Shown here: positions 27,242 through 37,944 of the stretch, piece by piece | Layout: the number at the start of each line of letters is the position of its first letter | Numbering within the stretch: position 1 is the first letter of the stretch | NCBI RefSeq assembly: GCF_009017495.1 | Contig: NZ_CP044990.1 | Span: 142,501-200,000, forward strand | Origin: Deinococcus sp. AJ005 | Lineage (GTDB): Bacteria > Deinococcota > Deinococci > Deinococcales > Deinococcaceae | Reading direction: 5' to 3' | DNA: 57,500 nt | Notes under the pieces: model-generated | Databases searched by the model: none | What the model was told of the DNA's origin: nothing | What the model saw: only the letters and a program-made list of their open reading frames with translations | Made by a program: the position numbers and the translations under genes

Positions 27242-27882
27242 CGGAAAGCGGGGGTGGATGCGGGCTGAATCGGGGGGCTGTCAACTGGGGAGCTGGCCGC
27301 CAGATGGGCGCAGCACGGCAGCGCGTGGTACGAGCGCATCGTGCGCGGATGCACCGTGATGCCCTTGCCCTGAAGGTAGGTCACCTTGGAGATGATGGCT
27401 TTTTCCAGTGCCGCATTCAGGTCTTGCAGCGCCAGTTCGCGGATGTCGGCGTTGACCCCGCGTCCGGGTTCAGACACGTCGGCGATGTACACGCACTGGG
27501 CCACCCGGTTGCCGCCGCGCGGGCCAGTGGTGTGGTCCTCGACGGCCTCTAGCACCACCAGGTCCGCGTAGCCCCAGCGTTCCAGCAGGGTGCGCCCGGC
27601 CCGGCCATGTAGCGCCAGCGGGTGCAGCCCGTCGATCTCGCATTCTGGCGGTGCGAGGCGCAGCAGTTCGGCGTCCGGCAGATCACGGGCGATGTCGTGC
27701 AGGATGCCTGCTGCGTAGGCATGCCCGACATCCAGCCCGTTGGCCGCCGCGATCTGGGCCGCCAGTTCGGCCACCCGCACGACATGCTCGTAACGCCGTG
27801 GCCTGACCATCAGCCGCACGCGCTCCTCCCACCCGATCCAGGCGGTGGGATGGGCGTGCTGCGTTAGAACGTGGGCAATCAC
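27238..27882 (-). CDS. yqeK: HD-domain bis(5'-nucleosyl)-tetraphosphatase, YqeK type
   Basis: Hydrolyses Ap4A and related alarmones symmetrically. The HD motifs are clear: RRYEHVVRVAELA (first His), AGILHDIARDLP (the HD pair), HGRAGRTLLERWG (His) and CVYIADVSEPGRG (the last Asp). I prefer the GTG at 27882 because it overlaps the stop of a leaderless mini-ORF; the frame is also open to a GTG at 27918. From 27882 the protein has 214 residues. It is the first gene of the yqeK-LCP-rsfS operon. Confidence 0.88.
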   Translation of the reverse strand: MIAHVLTQHAHPTAWIGWEERVRLMVRPRRYEHVVRVAELAAQIAAANGLDVGHAYAAGILHDIARDLPDAELLRLAPPECEIDGLHPLALHGRAGRTLLERWGYADLVVLEAVEDHTTGPRGGNRVAQCVYIADVSEPGRGVNADIRELALQDLNAALEKAIISKVTYLQGKGITVHPRTMRSYHALPCCAHLAASSPVDSPPIQPASTPAFR

Positions 27883-27935
27883 AGAGACAATCGCCGGGCC
27901 TGGTGGCCACTCCTCCACATCATTGGCACACTATA
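27879..27935 (-). other. Leaderless 14-codon mini-ORF in front of yqeK
   Basis: On the minus strand TATAGT (27930-27935) is followed after 6 bases by ATG (27923), opening a 14-codon frame that starts MMWRSGHQ and ends LSL. Its TGA (27879-27881) overlaps the GTG (27880-27882) of yqeK as GTGA. This repeats the arrangement at 15109. An alternative yqeK start (GTG 27918) would lie inside the mini-ORF in another frame. Confidence 0.4.
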
Positions 27936-28085
27936 CGCCCCTCTGCTGACGGAGAGTTGACCTGAGTGACAGTCTGACTGTGTTTTAGACTCACCCTGAA
28001 CTCATAAAGACGCTTTCGCAATTCAAGTCCTGGCCCCTGTTCTCATGCTGGCTCGCACACTTCTCCAAGATCCGCTTATTCTTAT

Positions 28086-29074
28086 TCAGGGCACGCTAAT
28101 GGGGACAACCTGTTCCACGCTCAGGCTCACAGTGACATTTTCCAGAGCCTGCGCGCCCGCTGGCAGGTCCAGCTGCACCGGGGCGCTGTAACTGCCGGGG
28201 CGGTAGACCACCGTGCCGCTGATCTCGCGCAGGCGGGCCAGCAGATCGGGGGCGGCCACCACCCGCACGCTGCTGGGCTGGACGCTGCGGGCCGTGACCT
28301 TCAACCCTGCGGGCGGGGCATTCAGGGTCACGGGCAGGGTCTTGATCGGCAATTCCCCGGTGTCCAGGCGGCGCACTGTCACTGTGGCTGGGTTGGTCTG
28401 GAGGCCCTCGACGGGCTGCCCCGCCTCGTCCAGCGCGATCAGCGGCACTTCCCGTTCGGAGGCGGCCCCCAGGCTCTCCGGGCTGGTCACCAGTTTGGAG
28501 ACCTGCACGATCACCCGTCCGGGACCAGTCACGCGGGCCTCGGACGGGGTGACCACGTAACGCGGCAGGCTGGCTTCCGGCGGCGTGACCACGCTCAGGA
28601 CGATGGGCAGCGTGCGGGTCAGTTGCGTGTCCACGAAACCCTGCACGGTGTCGGGCGATTTGCGGCTGACCGTGGTGCCGTTCGGCGCGGCCACAGCCAC
28701 AGGCCGCGTGAAGCTGCCTTCCGGCGCGCCGGTCACGTCCACGATGGCCTCGATGTTCCCGGCGCGCAGTTCACGCAGCCGCTCAGGCCGCCCGGAGAGG
28801 GTCACGCGCACCGTGCCCGGATTCAGGTCGCTGGTGGCGCGGGTGCCCTCGCCGCGTCCCCCGGTGGTGTCGCGCACGGTCACCGGCACGTCGTAGCCCT
28901 GCTCCACGTTGGCCCGGCGATCTGCCGTCGCCACGAACCACAGCGTCACCGCCACCGCCACTGCCAGCAGCTTTGGCCCCAGATTGTGGATGCTGCGCCC
29001 CCAGGCGTAACGCGGCTCCAGCCAGCGCCTCCACGCGGGCGGCTCCTGCAAGGGTGAGCTGGAATCGCCGCCGC

Positions 29075-29078
<4 letters not shown>
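28086..29078 (-). CDS. cdaR: YbbR-domain regulator of diadenylate cyclase
   Basis: 330 residues: one transmembrane segment (about 32-51: LGPKLLAVAVAVTLWFVATA) followed by three to four YbbR repeats of about 80 residues facing the outside (for example VTLSGRPERLRELRAGNIEAIVDVTG at about 112-137). In other bacteria CdaR binds CdaA and tunes c-di-AMP synthesis, often together with GlmM. Its start overlaps the cdaA stop by four bases. glmM is not in the window. Confidence 0.9.
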
Positions 29079-29953
<875 letters not shown>

Positions 29954-30076
29954 AAGAGGAACGGCGGACTCCTTAAGAAAAAATTGCGGGCGGGAAGACG
30001 GAACAGGCGGGTTGCACGCCTACTATACGGTCTGCCCGCATTTCACTTTTCTGAAGATCTTTCTGGAGGACCACCC

Positions 30077-30757
30077 ATGAACATCCGTTTTCTCGGCCAC
30101 AGCACCTTTTTGCTCCAGAGCGGCGATCACCGCCTGCTGATCGATCCATTTATTACCGGCAACCCCAAATCCCCGGTCACGCTGGAAGAGGCCCTCACCT
30201 GGAAACTGAGCGCCGTGCTGATCAGCCACGCGCACGGCGATCACTGGGGCGACGCGCTGGCCTTTGGCAAGGCGGGGACGCCGATCATCGCCACTGCCGA
30301 GATCGGGGGCTACGCGCAGAAACACGGCGCGGTGAATGCGGTCGGGATGAATATCGGCGGCACCTATGCGCCGGACTGGGGCAAGCTGACCCTGACCCCC
30401 GCGTGGCACAGCAGCTCCTTTCCCGACGGCACTTACGGCGGGATGCCCACAGGACTGGTCATCGAGATGGGCGGTAAGCGGGTCTACTTTGCCGGGGACA
30501 CCTGCCTGTTTTCCGATATGCGCCTGATCGGGGATCGGGGCCTGGACGCCGCGATCCTGCCCGTGGGCGACCACTACACGATGGGGCCGGAGGAAGCCGC
30601 CCGCGCGCTGGAGCTGCTGCGCCCGAAAGTCGCCATTCCCATGCACTTCGGCACCATGCCGACCCTGACTGGCGATCCCCACATCTTCAAGCGGGGCGGT
30701 GAGGCGCAGGGCGTGGACGTGCGGATTCTGGAGCCGGGGGAAACGACCGAAATCTGA
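30077..30757 (+). CDS. UPF0173-type metal-dependent hydrolase
   Basis: 226 residues of the metallo-beta-lactamase fold: IRFLGHSTFLL at the N-terminus, SHAHGDHWGDA as the HxHxDH metal motif (about 51-61), WHSSSFP and YFAGDTCLFSDM, and PMHFGTMP near the end. The family is a cytosolic zinc hydrolase of unknown substrate. The ATG follows GGAGGA at a good distance, which sets the start despite an open frame running 600 bases upstream through the shadow of cdaA. Confidence 0.92.
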   Translation: MNIRFLGHSTFLLQSGDHRLLIDPFITGNPKSPVTLEEALTWKLSAVLISHAHGDHWGDALAFGKAGTPIIATAEIGGYAQKHGAVNAVGMNIGGTYAPDWGKLTLTPAWHSSSFPDGTYGGMPTGLVIEMGGKRVYFAGDTCLFSDMRLIGDRGLDAAILPVGDHYTMGPEEAARALELLRPKVAIPMHFGTMPTLTGDPHIFKRGGEAQGVDVRILEPGETTEI

Positions 30758-30769
30758 AAAGGGGAAGCC

Positions 30770-31501
30770 TCAGCCCTCCACCAGATGCGACTGCACCGCG
30801 ATATCCCCATAAACCTCGGTCTGTTTTACGCTGAATTCGCCCTCCTTGACACCTTCGAGGAGGGCGGCGAAGTAGGTCGCCTGCTCGTTCCAGTTCTGCG
30901 CGGGCAGGCCCCAGAAGGTGAAGTGGCGCAGGCGGGTTCCGAAGGCGCGCAGGGCGTGCAGGGCGTCGGCCAGGGTCAGGCGGTCCCGCGAGAGGAGCGG
31001 CGTATTTACCTGCCGCACGGCATTCTGCGCGGCCCGGACCAGCTTGGCCAGACTGCCCGCCGGGTTGCGCGGGCGTTCGCGGCGCGGCAGGTCCAGCGTA
31101 ACGGGCCGGGCCGGAATCAGCCCCTCGCGTTCGCGTCGGCGGGCCATCAGAAAGCCCACCAGTTCGTCTAGTTCGGCCAGCGCCTCGACGCCTTCCAACA
31201 ATTCTTCGAGCAGTTCGTCGGGGGCGTCCTCGTGCCACGCTTCAGGCTCCGGCTGGGGCAGCAGCAGGCGGGCCTTCAGGGCGATCACAGTGGCCAGGGT
31301 GGGCAGCAGGTCCGGGTGTGCCTCGGCAAAGCTGCCGCCTGTCAAGCGCTGGACCCAGGCCAGCACGCCACGCGTCAGCGTCAGCAGGCCCACTTCCTGC
31401 GGCAGCACGCGCCCGCCCCGCAACGCAGAGGCGAGTTCAGCCAGCGTGCCAGTAAAGGCGGGCAACTCCACTATGAAGCCGCTGGAGAGCGAGAGGGTCA
31501 A
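30770..31501 (-). CDS. scpA: Segregation and condensation protein A
   Basis: The kleisin that links SMC heads, acting in chromosome compaction. The 243-residue protein begins FIVELPAFTGTLAELASALRGG, has the N-terminal EVGLLTLTRGVLAWVQRLT and DLLPTLATVIALKARLLLP typical of ScpA, and a C-terminal winged helix (WNEQATYFAALLEGVKEGEFSVKQTE). It lies 25 bases after trpS on the same strand. scpB and smc are not in the window. Confidence 0.9.
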   Translation of the reverse strand: MTLSLSSGFIVELPAFTGTLAELASALRGGRVLPQEVGLLTLTRGVLAWVQRLTGGSFAEAHPDLLPTLATVIALKARLLLPQPEPEAWHEDAPDELLEELLEGVEALAELDELVGFLMARRREREGLIPARPVTLDLPRRERPRNPAGSLAKLVRAAQNAVRQVNTPLLSRDRLTLADALHALRAFGTRLRHFTFWGLPAQNWNEQATYFAALLEGVKEGEFSVKQTEVYGDIAVQSHLVEG

Positions 31502-31526
31502 GACGCCGCCCTCACAACTTCAGCCC

Positions 31527-32525
<999 letters not shown>

Positions 32526-32687
32526 AACAGAGGCTATTCTAGCGGGCCGGGGGTGGGGGCTTGGTGGGGCTGGCGGTAGAAATCTGAGCCAGTTCAAAGT
32601 TCGTCAAGTGTCAACTGCAGAGTTTTTCCGCGAAGCAGCGATCAGTGGTCTTCTGATGGTAAATGCCGCAAGGCGACATCACCGTCG

Positions 32688-33251
32688 TCAGTCACCGTCC
32701 AACAAACGGAGTCGGGTCTGCATCAGTGTGTAGAGACCGTTCGGCTGGCGGGCAAAGACAAGGGCTGAGCTGAAGTCGGTGTCGGGCCAGAGCGTCCCAT
32801 TGGGCGTCAGTGTGTTCACGCCCAGCGCCAGTGCCAGCGCCGCTGCGATGGCGGGAATATGGTGGTGTTCCCAGCACACCAGCACGTCCTGACCCGACTG
32901 AGACAGCAAGGAATCGCTGACCAGAATGTCCTCCTGGCCCTTGGGAACCGGCGTCTGGATATGCAGCTTGAGCCTTCGCGCCAGCGGCGTAATCGTCTCA
33001 CCGGGCCGGTGTGACGCTCCATCTGGGTAGGCGGGGGCGAACAGCGCCGCCGGACGGACGAACGGTGCAGGTGGTGTGGCGGAACCCAGTACGGCAGCCA
33101 AAGCTCCAGCACGTTGCCAGCCGCGCGGGGTCAACGACTCGGCCTGCGGACGCCCCTGCTCGTTCACTCCAAAGGCGGGCTGGGGGCTGTCCGCTGCGCT
33201 GGGTTTTTCGGCATGGCGAAGAATCGTGATCGTGTGGAGGGTGGTCGTCAT
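32688..33251 (-). CDS. Histidine phosphatase-family protein
   Basis: 187 residues from the ATG at 33251, which follows AGGAGCAG. TITILRHAEKPSA is the RH motif of the histidine phosphatase superfamily (phosphohistidine formed on this His), LTPRGWQRAGALAAVL follows as in SixA/PGM-like members, and VLVCWEHHHIPAIAAAL carries the second active-site His. It is a stand-alone cytosolic phosphatase of unknown substrate. Confidence 0.8.
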   Translation of the reverse strand: MTTTLHTITILRHAEKPSAADSPQPAFGVNEQGRPQAESLTPRGWQRAGALAAVLGSATPPAPFVRPAALFAPAYPDGASHRPGETITPLARRLKLHIQTPVPKGQEDILVSDSLLSQSGQDVLVCWEHHHIPAIAAALALALGVNTLTPNGTLWPDTDFSSALVFARQPNGLYTLMQTRLRLLDGD

Positions 33252-33456
33252 CTTCTGCTCCTGTTGGCGCGCATCATTGCTCTGTTTTAGCCCAGAGCTG
33301 CCCCAATTCCGCAGTCCTTCAGAGCAGTTGTCCGAGTGGAGTTGTCCCAGTCCCAGCCTCGCGCGGTGCGAGCAGGGCGTCACAGAAGCCTTTTTCGGGG
33401 ATCTTCCCGGTTTTCCGGCAACACTGTCCGAACCAGTGATCAGGAAGACCCAGGCA

Positions 33457-33491
33457 ACAAAAAACAGGCAACCCACAATTTGGGTTGCCTG
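33457..33491 (-). terminator. Intrinsic terminator of the PpiD/SurA-like gene
   Basis: On the minus strand an 11-bp stem (plus arms 33465-33475 and 33481-33491, loop of 5) is followed by TTTTTTG. It starts about 20 bases after the stop of the foldase gene. Confidence 0.9.
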
Positions 33492-33511
33492 CTCAGAAAA
33501 AGAGAATGGAT

Positions 33512-35500
33512 TCAGGGGCTGGCTGGAGCCGCTGGCGTCGTGTCGGTGGCCGGGGGTGGAGTGCCATCCGTGGGCGTGGGGGTTGTCTCGGCAGGAGTAG
33601 CGGAACCCGGTGTGCTGGGCGCGGCGCTGTCGGGAGTTGCTGGTGTAGCCGGAGTTCCTGGGGTGGTGGGCGTGCCAGGAGTTGCCGGGGTGGCGGTGGG
33701 CGTCGTCGGCTTGGGTTCGGCGGCGGCCACGCGCTTGGCCTGGGCAGCCAGCACCTTTTCCAGGTTGTCGGTGGGCTTCAGGGTGGCGACTTCCTTGGTC
33801 ACGAAGGCCTGTCCGGCCTCGCCCTTCTTGGTGGCCAGCACCTGCGGCTCGATCTGGGCACGCACGGCGCTCAGGGGCTGGGTCACGGCCTGCTTCAGAT
33901 CGGTGGCGTACAGCACCGAGAAGCGGTCCCCGACTTTCACCACGTCGCTCAGGCTGCCCTCGCCCGCGTCCTTGAGGGCCGTGGCCCCGAAGACGGCAGC
34001 TTCCAGCTCGGGACTCAGTTTGCTGTCGCCCGCAGTTACGGCACCGCGTTCACTGACCGTGCCCCCGGCCTTGCCCGCTGCCGCCGTGAAGTCGCCGCCC
34101 TTCCAGTCGGCGCGGAAGGCCAGCGCCTGATTGCGGTCCCGGAAGCTGGCCTCGCTGACGGTGGCGCTGGCGGGGGTCTCAAACTGCTTCTTGTTCTGAT
34201 CGTAATACGCCTGCAAGTCGGCGTCGCTGACCTTCACGTCACGCGCGCCGTAGGCGGCCAGACCCTGCGCGATGTTCTGGCGGGTGCCAGTCAGGTCCAG
34301 TTTCAGCTTCTCGGCAATGGCGGGCGCGGCGTAGGTCTGGATCAATCCCTGCGTCACCTGCGGCTTGAGAATGCCGTTGACCAGCCCGGCAGCTTGCTCG
34401 GGCGGCACCTGCTGAAGCAAAGAGGCGAACTGCTGGTTGCTGACCACGCCTTCCACCACGTCGGAATACGGAATGTCCTTGCCCGCAACGGTGGCGACGG
34501 TGGGGTTCTCGGTCTTCCAGTTGGGATCGAGGTACTCAATCTTGGCGTCTTTCTGAAGGCCGTCCAGCCAGCTTTCCAGCGCGGCATTTTCCTTCTGGGT
34601 CTTCAGGGCGGCCATGATGTCGGTTTTGGCCTCATCGAAGGGCTTGGGGGCAGGCGGCAGGAACTTCTCCACCTTCACGATGTAGAACTTGCCGCCACTG
34701 GCGACCACATCGGTCAGGCCGCCGTTCGTGAGGGCAAAGGCCGCCGCGCCCACTTCTGCGGGCAGGGCCACCAGCGCCACCGGACGGGGCACGCCGTTCT
34801 CGATGGGGCCGAGTGCGCCGCCCCGGTCCTTAAACTCGGTGCTGTTGGCCGAGGCCAGGGCCGCGAAATCCGCCCCGCCTTTGGCCTGGGCCAGCAGGGC
34901 CGCAGCCTTGGCCTTGTCGGCCACCACGATCTGACGGCCCTGGATGCGCGCGTCGCTCTGGAAGGCTTCGGGGTTCAGGTCGTAGTACAGCTTCGCCTCG
35001 GCGTCGGTGGGGGCGGGGGCAGCCTTTTTCAGCTCTTCCACCTTGCGTTGCACGGCGAGCTGCTTGCCCACCGACTCGCGGTATCCGGCATCGGTCAGGC
35101 CCGCACTTTGCAAGGCGTCGGTCCACGCCTTGTTGTCCTTGAAGTTGTTGGCTTCACGAACCTTGGTGACCTCGGCGTTCACGTCGTTCCGGCTGACCTT
35201 AATGTCCTGGGCCGCTGCCGTGACCAGCGCCTGCTGAATCTGGGTGGCCACCACCACGGTCTTGAAATCGTCACCCAGCACGCCGGTGTCGGTGCTGCTC
35301 AGAACCTGGTTGCCCCGGCGGGCCTGGTCCAGTTCCTCGGCGGTGATGGTCTGCCCGTTGACGGTCAGGGCGGGCGTGCCAGAAGTCTTGTTGCCACTAA
35401 ACAGCCCGGCGATATTGGGGGTGAACTGGTAGGCCATGCCGACCACCAGAAGCAGGGCCAGCACGATCAGCATGACGTTGGTGACTTTCTTTCGCTTCAC
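33512..35500 (-). CDS. Membrane-anchored parvulin foldase, PpiD/SurA-like
   Basis: 662 residues. One N-terminal transmembrane anchor (about 9-28), then a SurA-N-like helical domain (LTVNGQTITAEELDQARRGN), a parvulin region (about 185-280: RIQGRQIVVADKAKAAALLAQAK, DFAALASANSTEFKDRGGALG), and a second helical and parvulin-like half (about 330-590). The last 70 residues are an Ala/Pro/Thr repeat tail. It probably helps secreted proteins fold outside the membrane. The downstream terminator is clear; a ribosome-binding site (AAGGAG) precedes the ATG. Confidence 0.88.
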   Translation of the reverse strand: MKRKKVTNVMLIVLALLLVVGMAYQFTPNIAGLFSGNKTSGTPALTVNGQTITAEELDQARRGNQVLSSTDTGVLGDDFKTVVVATQIQQALVTAAAQDIKVSRNDVNAEVTKVREANNFKDNKAWTDALQSAGLTDAGYRESVGKQLAVQRKVEELKKAAPAPTDAEAKLYYDLNPEAFQSDARIQGRQIVVADKAKAAALLAQAKGGADFAALASANSTEFKDRGGALGPIENGVPRPVALVALPAEVGAAAFALTNGGLTDVVASGGKFYIVKVEKFLPPAPKPFDEAKTDIMAALKTQKENAALESWLDGLQKDAKIEYLDPNWKTENPTVATVAGKDIPYSDVVEGVVSNQQFASLLQQVPPEQAAGLVNGILKPQVTQGLIQTYAAPAIAEKLKLDLTGTRQNIAQGLAAYGARDVKVSDADLQAYYDQNKKQFETPASATVSEASFRDRNQALAFRADWKGGDFTAAAGKAGGTVSERGAVTAGDSKLSPELEAAVFGATALKDAGEGSLSDVVKVGDRFSVLYATDLKQAVTQPLSAVRAQIEPQVLATKKGEAGQAFVTKEVATLKPTDNLEKVLAAQAKRVAAAEPKPTTPTATPATPGTPTTPGTPATPATPDSAAPSTPGSATPAETTPTPTDGTPPPATDTTPAAPASP

Positions 35501-35549
35501 TTGATCTCCTTAAATATTGGTGCTAGCGTACCTGAGCCTTATTGGCCAC

Positions 35550-35626
<77 letters not shown>

Positions 35627-35640
35627 CGTCCAGAAAGTTG

Positions 35641-35662
35641 CCACCCTGCGGGGTGGTTTTTT
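35641..35662 (+). terminator. Terminator after tRNA-Arg
   Basis: A 6-bp stem CCACCC/GGGTGG with TGCG loop (35641-35656) followed by six T, 15 bases after the tRNA. Confidence 0.9.
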
Positions 35663-35829
35663 CGTGGATTGGGTTTGTTCAGTGCAGGAGTCCAGCAAAC
35701 ACACGCGCAAGAGTCTAGCATGCAAGGTTAAACGGGCGTGAAGCCGCAAAGTGCGTTGTGGGGCCTGTTTTTGGCCGCCTTCCTTCATCTGGAGGGCAGG
35801 TGGCGGTCCCGCCCTGTACGCTGGAAGGC

Positions 35830-36894
35830 ATGAGCGATCCCACCTCCGGTTCCAACGTTCCGTCCAGCGGTCTGCTGAGTCTGCTGCCCCGTCTGCCCGG
35901 CAGTTACGACGGCCCCCAGACGCCCGAAGCGGCCCCCTACGCCCTGGTCGGCGTGGGTGAGGGCACGCTGGCCGCCCACCTGTTGCAGGCGCTGGCCCTG
36001 CCCAGCCTGACCCGCACCGGAACCCAGTTCGTGCTGAGCAGCCCCGACGCTGGGACCGCCGCTACCGATTACGCCGATCTGGCTGAAGTGGCCGGGGCCA
36101 CCGCCCGCCGCATCAGCACCGGGGGCCGACCCGACGAGATTGATGTGCTGGTGCCGGGCGGACCGCTGTCCACCTATCACTTCGCGCAGGCGGTGGCCTA
36201 CGCCAGCGGTCACGCCGAGGAAGCCCAGGCCGCCGACGCTGCGCTGGCCGATCTGGCCGCCCGCTGCGCCCCGAACATAGAGGAGAACAATCCGGCCCGC
36301 GATCTGGCCTGGAGCCTGTGGGGGCGCACACCGCTGCTGCTGGCCGCCAGCGACGCCGACGCCCTGCCGCATGCGTGGCAGCAACTGCTGGCCCGCACTG
36401 GAAAAACGCTGGCCGTGCCGCTGCTGGGCGACGTTCTGCCCCTGGCCAGCGGGGCCTTTGACGCCCGCCACGAGCAGGGCGACGCCAAGGTGGCGCTGAT
36501 CCTGGGCGACACCGATCCGGCGCTGCTGCTGGCCCGCGAGATTCTGGATTCGCGCATCGACGAGATCATCCATGTTCCGGCCCCGAACGGCGCGCAGGGT
36601 TACCCCGCCGCGCTGGCGCTGTGGTATTTCGGCGCGTGGGTGTCTGCTTATCTGGCCGAGCGTTACGGAGCCGAACCGGCAGACCCTGTCGTGCTGGCCC
36701 GCGCCCAGGCGGGCCTGAGCGGTGAGGGCGGCAGCGAGGCCACGGGCGACCTGCGCCTGAGCGCCCCCCGCGACGACCTGCGCCGCACCCGCGTGGAAGA
36801 GGACCTGCCCGGCTGGGACGGTGACGGGGATGACGATGCCGATGACGACGATGTGGACGGCTTCGAGGACCAGGATGACCGCGAGGAGGACTGA
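35830..36894 (+). CDS. SIS-like sugar-isomerase-fold protein with acidic tail
   Basis: 354 residues from the ATG at 35830; TACGCT (35817-35822) is 7 bases before it. The fold resembles the C-terminal half of bifunctional phosphoglucose/phosphomannose isomerases: APYALVGVGEGTLAAHLLQA, IDVLVPGGPLSTYHFAQAVAYA, NPARDLAWSLWGRTPLLLAAS and APNGAQGYPAALALWYFGAWVS. The catalytic residues of true isomerases are not obvious. The C-terminus is a highly acidic tail of about 27 residues (mostly Asp). Its role is unknown; it may be structural or regulatory. Confidence 0.7.
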   Translation: MSDPTSGSNVPSSGLLSLLPRLPGSYDGPQTPEAAPYALVGVGEGTLAAHLLQALALPSLTRTGTQFVLSSPDAGTAATDYADLAEVAGATARRISTGGRPDEIDVLVPGGPLSTYHFAQAVAYASGHAEEAQAADAALADLAARCAPNIEENNPARDLAWSLWGRTPLLLAASDADALPHAWQQLLARTGKTLAVPLLGDVLPLASGAFDARHEQGDAKVALILGDTDPALLLAREILDSRIDEIIHVPAPNGAQGYPAALALWYFGAWVSAYLAERYGAEPADPVVLARAQAGLSGEGGSEATGDLRLSAPRDDLRRTRVEEDLPGWDGDGDDDADDDDVDGFEDQDDREED

Positions 36895-37046
36895 CCAGAG
36901 CGCTCTTTTCCGCCCACAGTGCCTGTGGCGAGGCGGCACCGAGGTCACGCCTCGTCCGTCCCATTTCCTGAAAGCGTTTCCTGGAGCGAGTTCAGCCATT
37001 TCCTGAAGGCGGGCGTGTCCCACGTCAGGGCGCTATCATGCGCGTT

Positions 37047-37799
37047 GTGCGGCTGCTGTTGCTCTCTGACATCCACGCCAACAACACTGCACTTGGGGCG
37101 GTGCTGAAGGACGCGTCCTCGCGCCGTTACGATCAGGTGATCCACCTGGGTGACGCGCTGGGCTACGGCCCCAATCCGCGTGAGGTGCTGGACGTGCTAC
37201 GCGATCTGGACGCGGTGTGCATCATGGGCAACCACGATCAGATGCTGCTGGAATACGTGGATGGCAAGCGGGCCACCCGCGACAGCGTGGTCTCGCTGGC
37301 CCTGCGCTGGCAGATCGAGCGTCTTTCCGAGCGCGATATCGGCTGGGTCCGCACCTGGCGCGACGGCATCGACGACCCGGATGTGGGCGCGCGTTACCGC
37401 CACGGCACCCCGGTCAGCTTGGACGATTACACCGATTCGGTGGCGGCGGCCCGCGAGGCGTTCGGGCAGTGGCAGGGCCGTCTGGGCTTCGTGGGCCACA
37501 CCCACGTTCCCGCCGTGTACGCCACCCTGAACGCCCCCACCGGCGAGTGGATCAAGGGCCAACTGTTCCACGACGGTGGCAGCTACATGGTCCCGCCCAC
37601 TACCCGTGTAATCCTCAACCCCGGCAGCGTGGGCCAACCGCGCGACGGCAATCCTAGGGCCAGCTACGCCATTTACGACACGTCCCGCTCCCACTATGAG
37701 GTCTTCCGCGTGGCCTATGACATCCCCCGCGCACAGGAAGCGTCGCTGGAGGCTGGATTGCCACAGGTGCTGGCGGCGCGGCTGGCGGTGGGCAAATGA
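37047..37799 (+). CDS. Calcineurin-like metallophosphatase
   Basis: 250 residues with [56 protein letters not shown] and [22 protein letters not shown], the full set of metal-binding motifs of the YfcE/ApaH-like family. It may hydrolyse nucleotide or cyclic nucleotide phosphodiesters or act as a protein phosphatase. The GTG at 37047 is favoured by TATCAT (37034-37039) 7 bases before it; the ATG at 37038 overlaps that box and would add three residues. Confidence 0.88.
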   Translation: MRLLLLSDIHANNTALGAVLKDASSRRYDQVIHLGDALGYGPNPREVLDVLRDLDAVCIMGNHDQMLLEYVDGKRATRDSVVSLALRWQIERLSERDIGWVRTWRDGIDDPDVGARYRHGTPVSLDDYTDSVAAAREAFGQWQGRLGFVGHTHVPAVYATLNAPTGEWIKGQLFHDGGSYMVPPTTRVILNPGSVGQPRDGNPRASYAIYDTSRSHYEVFRVAYDIPRAQEASLEAGLPQVLAARLAVGK

Positions 37800-37804
37800 G
37801 GGGC

Positions 37805-37941
37805 GTGGGCTGTGGGTCGTGGGTTGTAGAGCAGAGATTTTGCCGTCGCCTGAGCGTTGCAAGTGTCTTCTTTCGGGAACTTGATCTGACCCGCCCTCTC
37901 CTCGCCTTTTCCCACAGCCCACACCCCATAACCCACAGCCC
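37805..37941. repeat. Small element with imperfect terminal inverted repeats
   Basis: Near-matching 21-base arms, GGGCTGTGGGTCGTGGGTTGT on the left (37807-37827) and its inverted copy on the right (ending 37941), agree at 18 of 21 positions and enclose about 90 bases without a gene. A further partial copy (CCCACAGCCC) lies at 37911-37920. The layout recalls the small non-coding repeats of Deinococcus, but I cannot confirm other copies. Confidence 0.5.
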
Positions 37942-37944
37942 GGC

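Noticed and set aside
35785..37023. A 412-codon minus-strand open frame over the SIS-like gene
   Set aside because: Antisense shadow of a gene with a leaderless promoter and recognisable domains.
37805..37941. CRISPR array
   Set aside because: Only two arms, inverted rather than direct, and no regular spacers.
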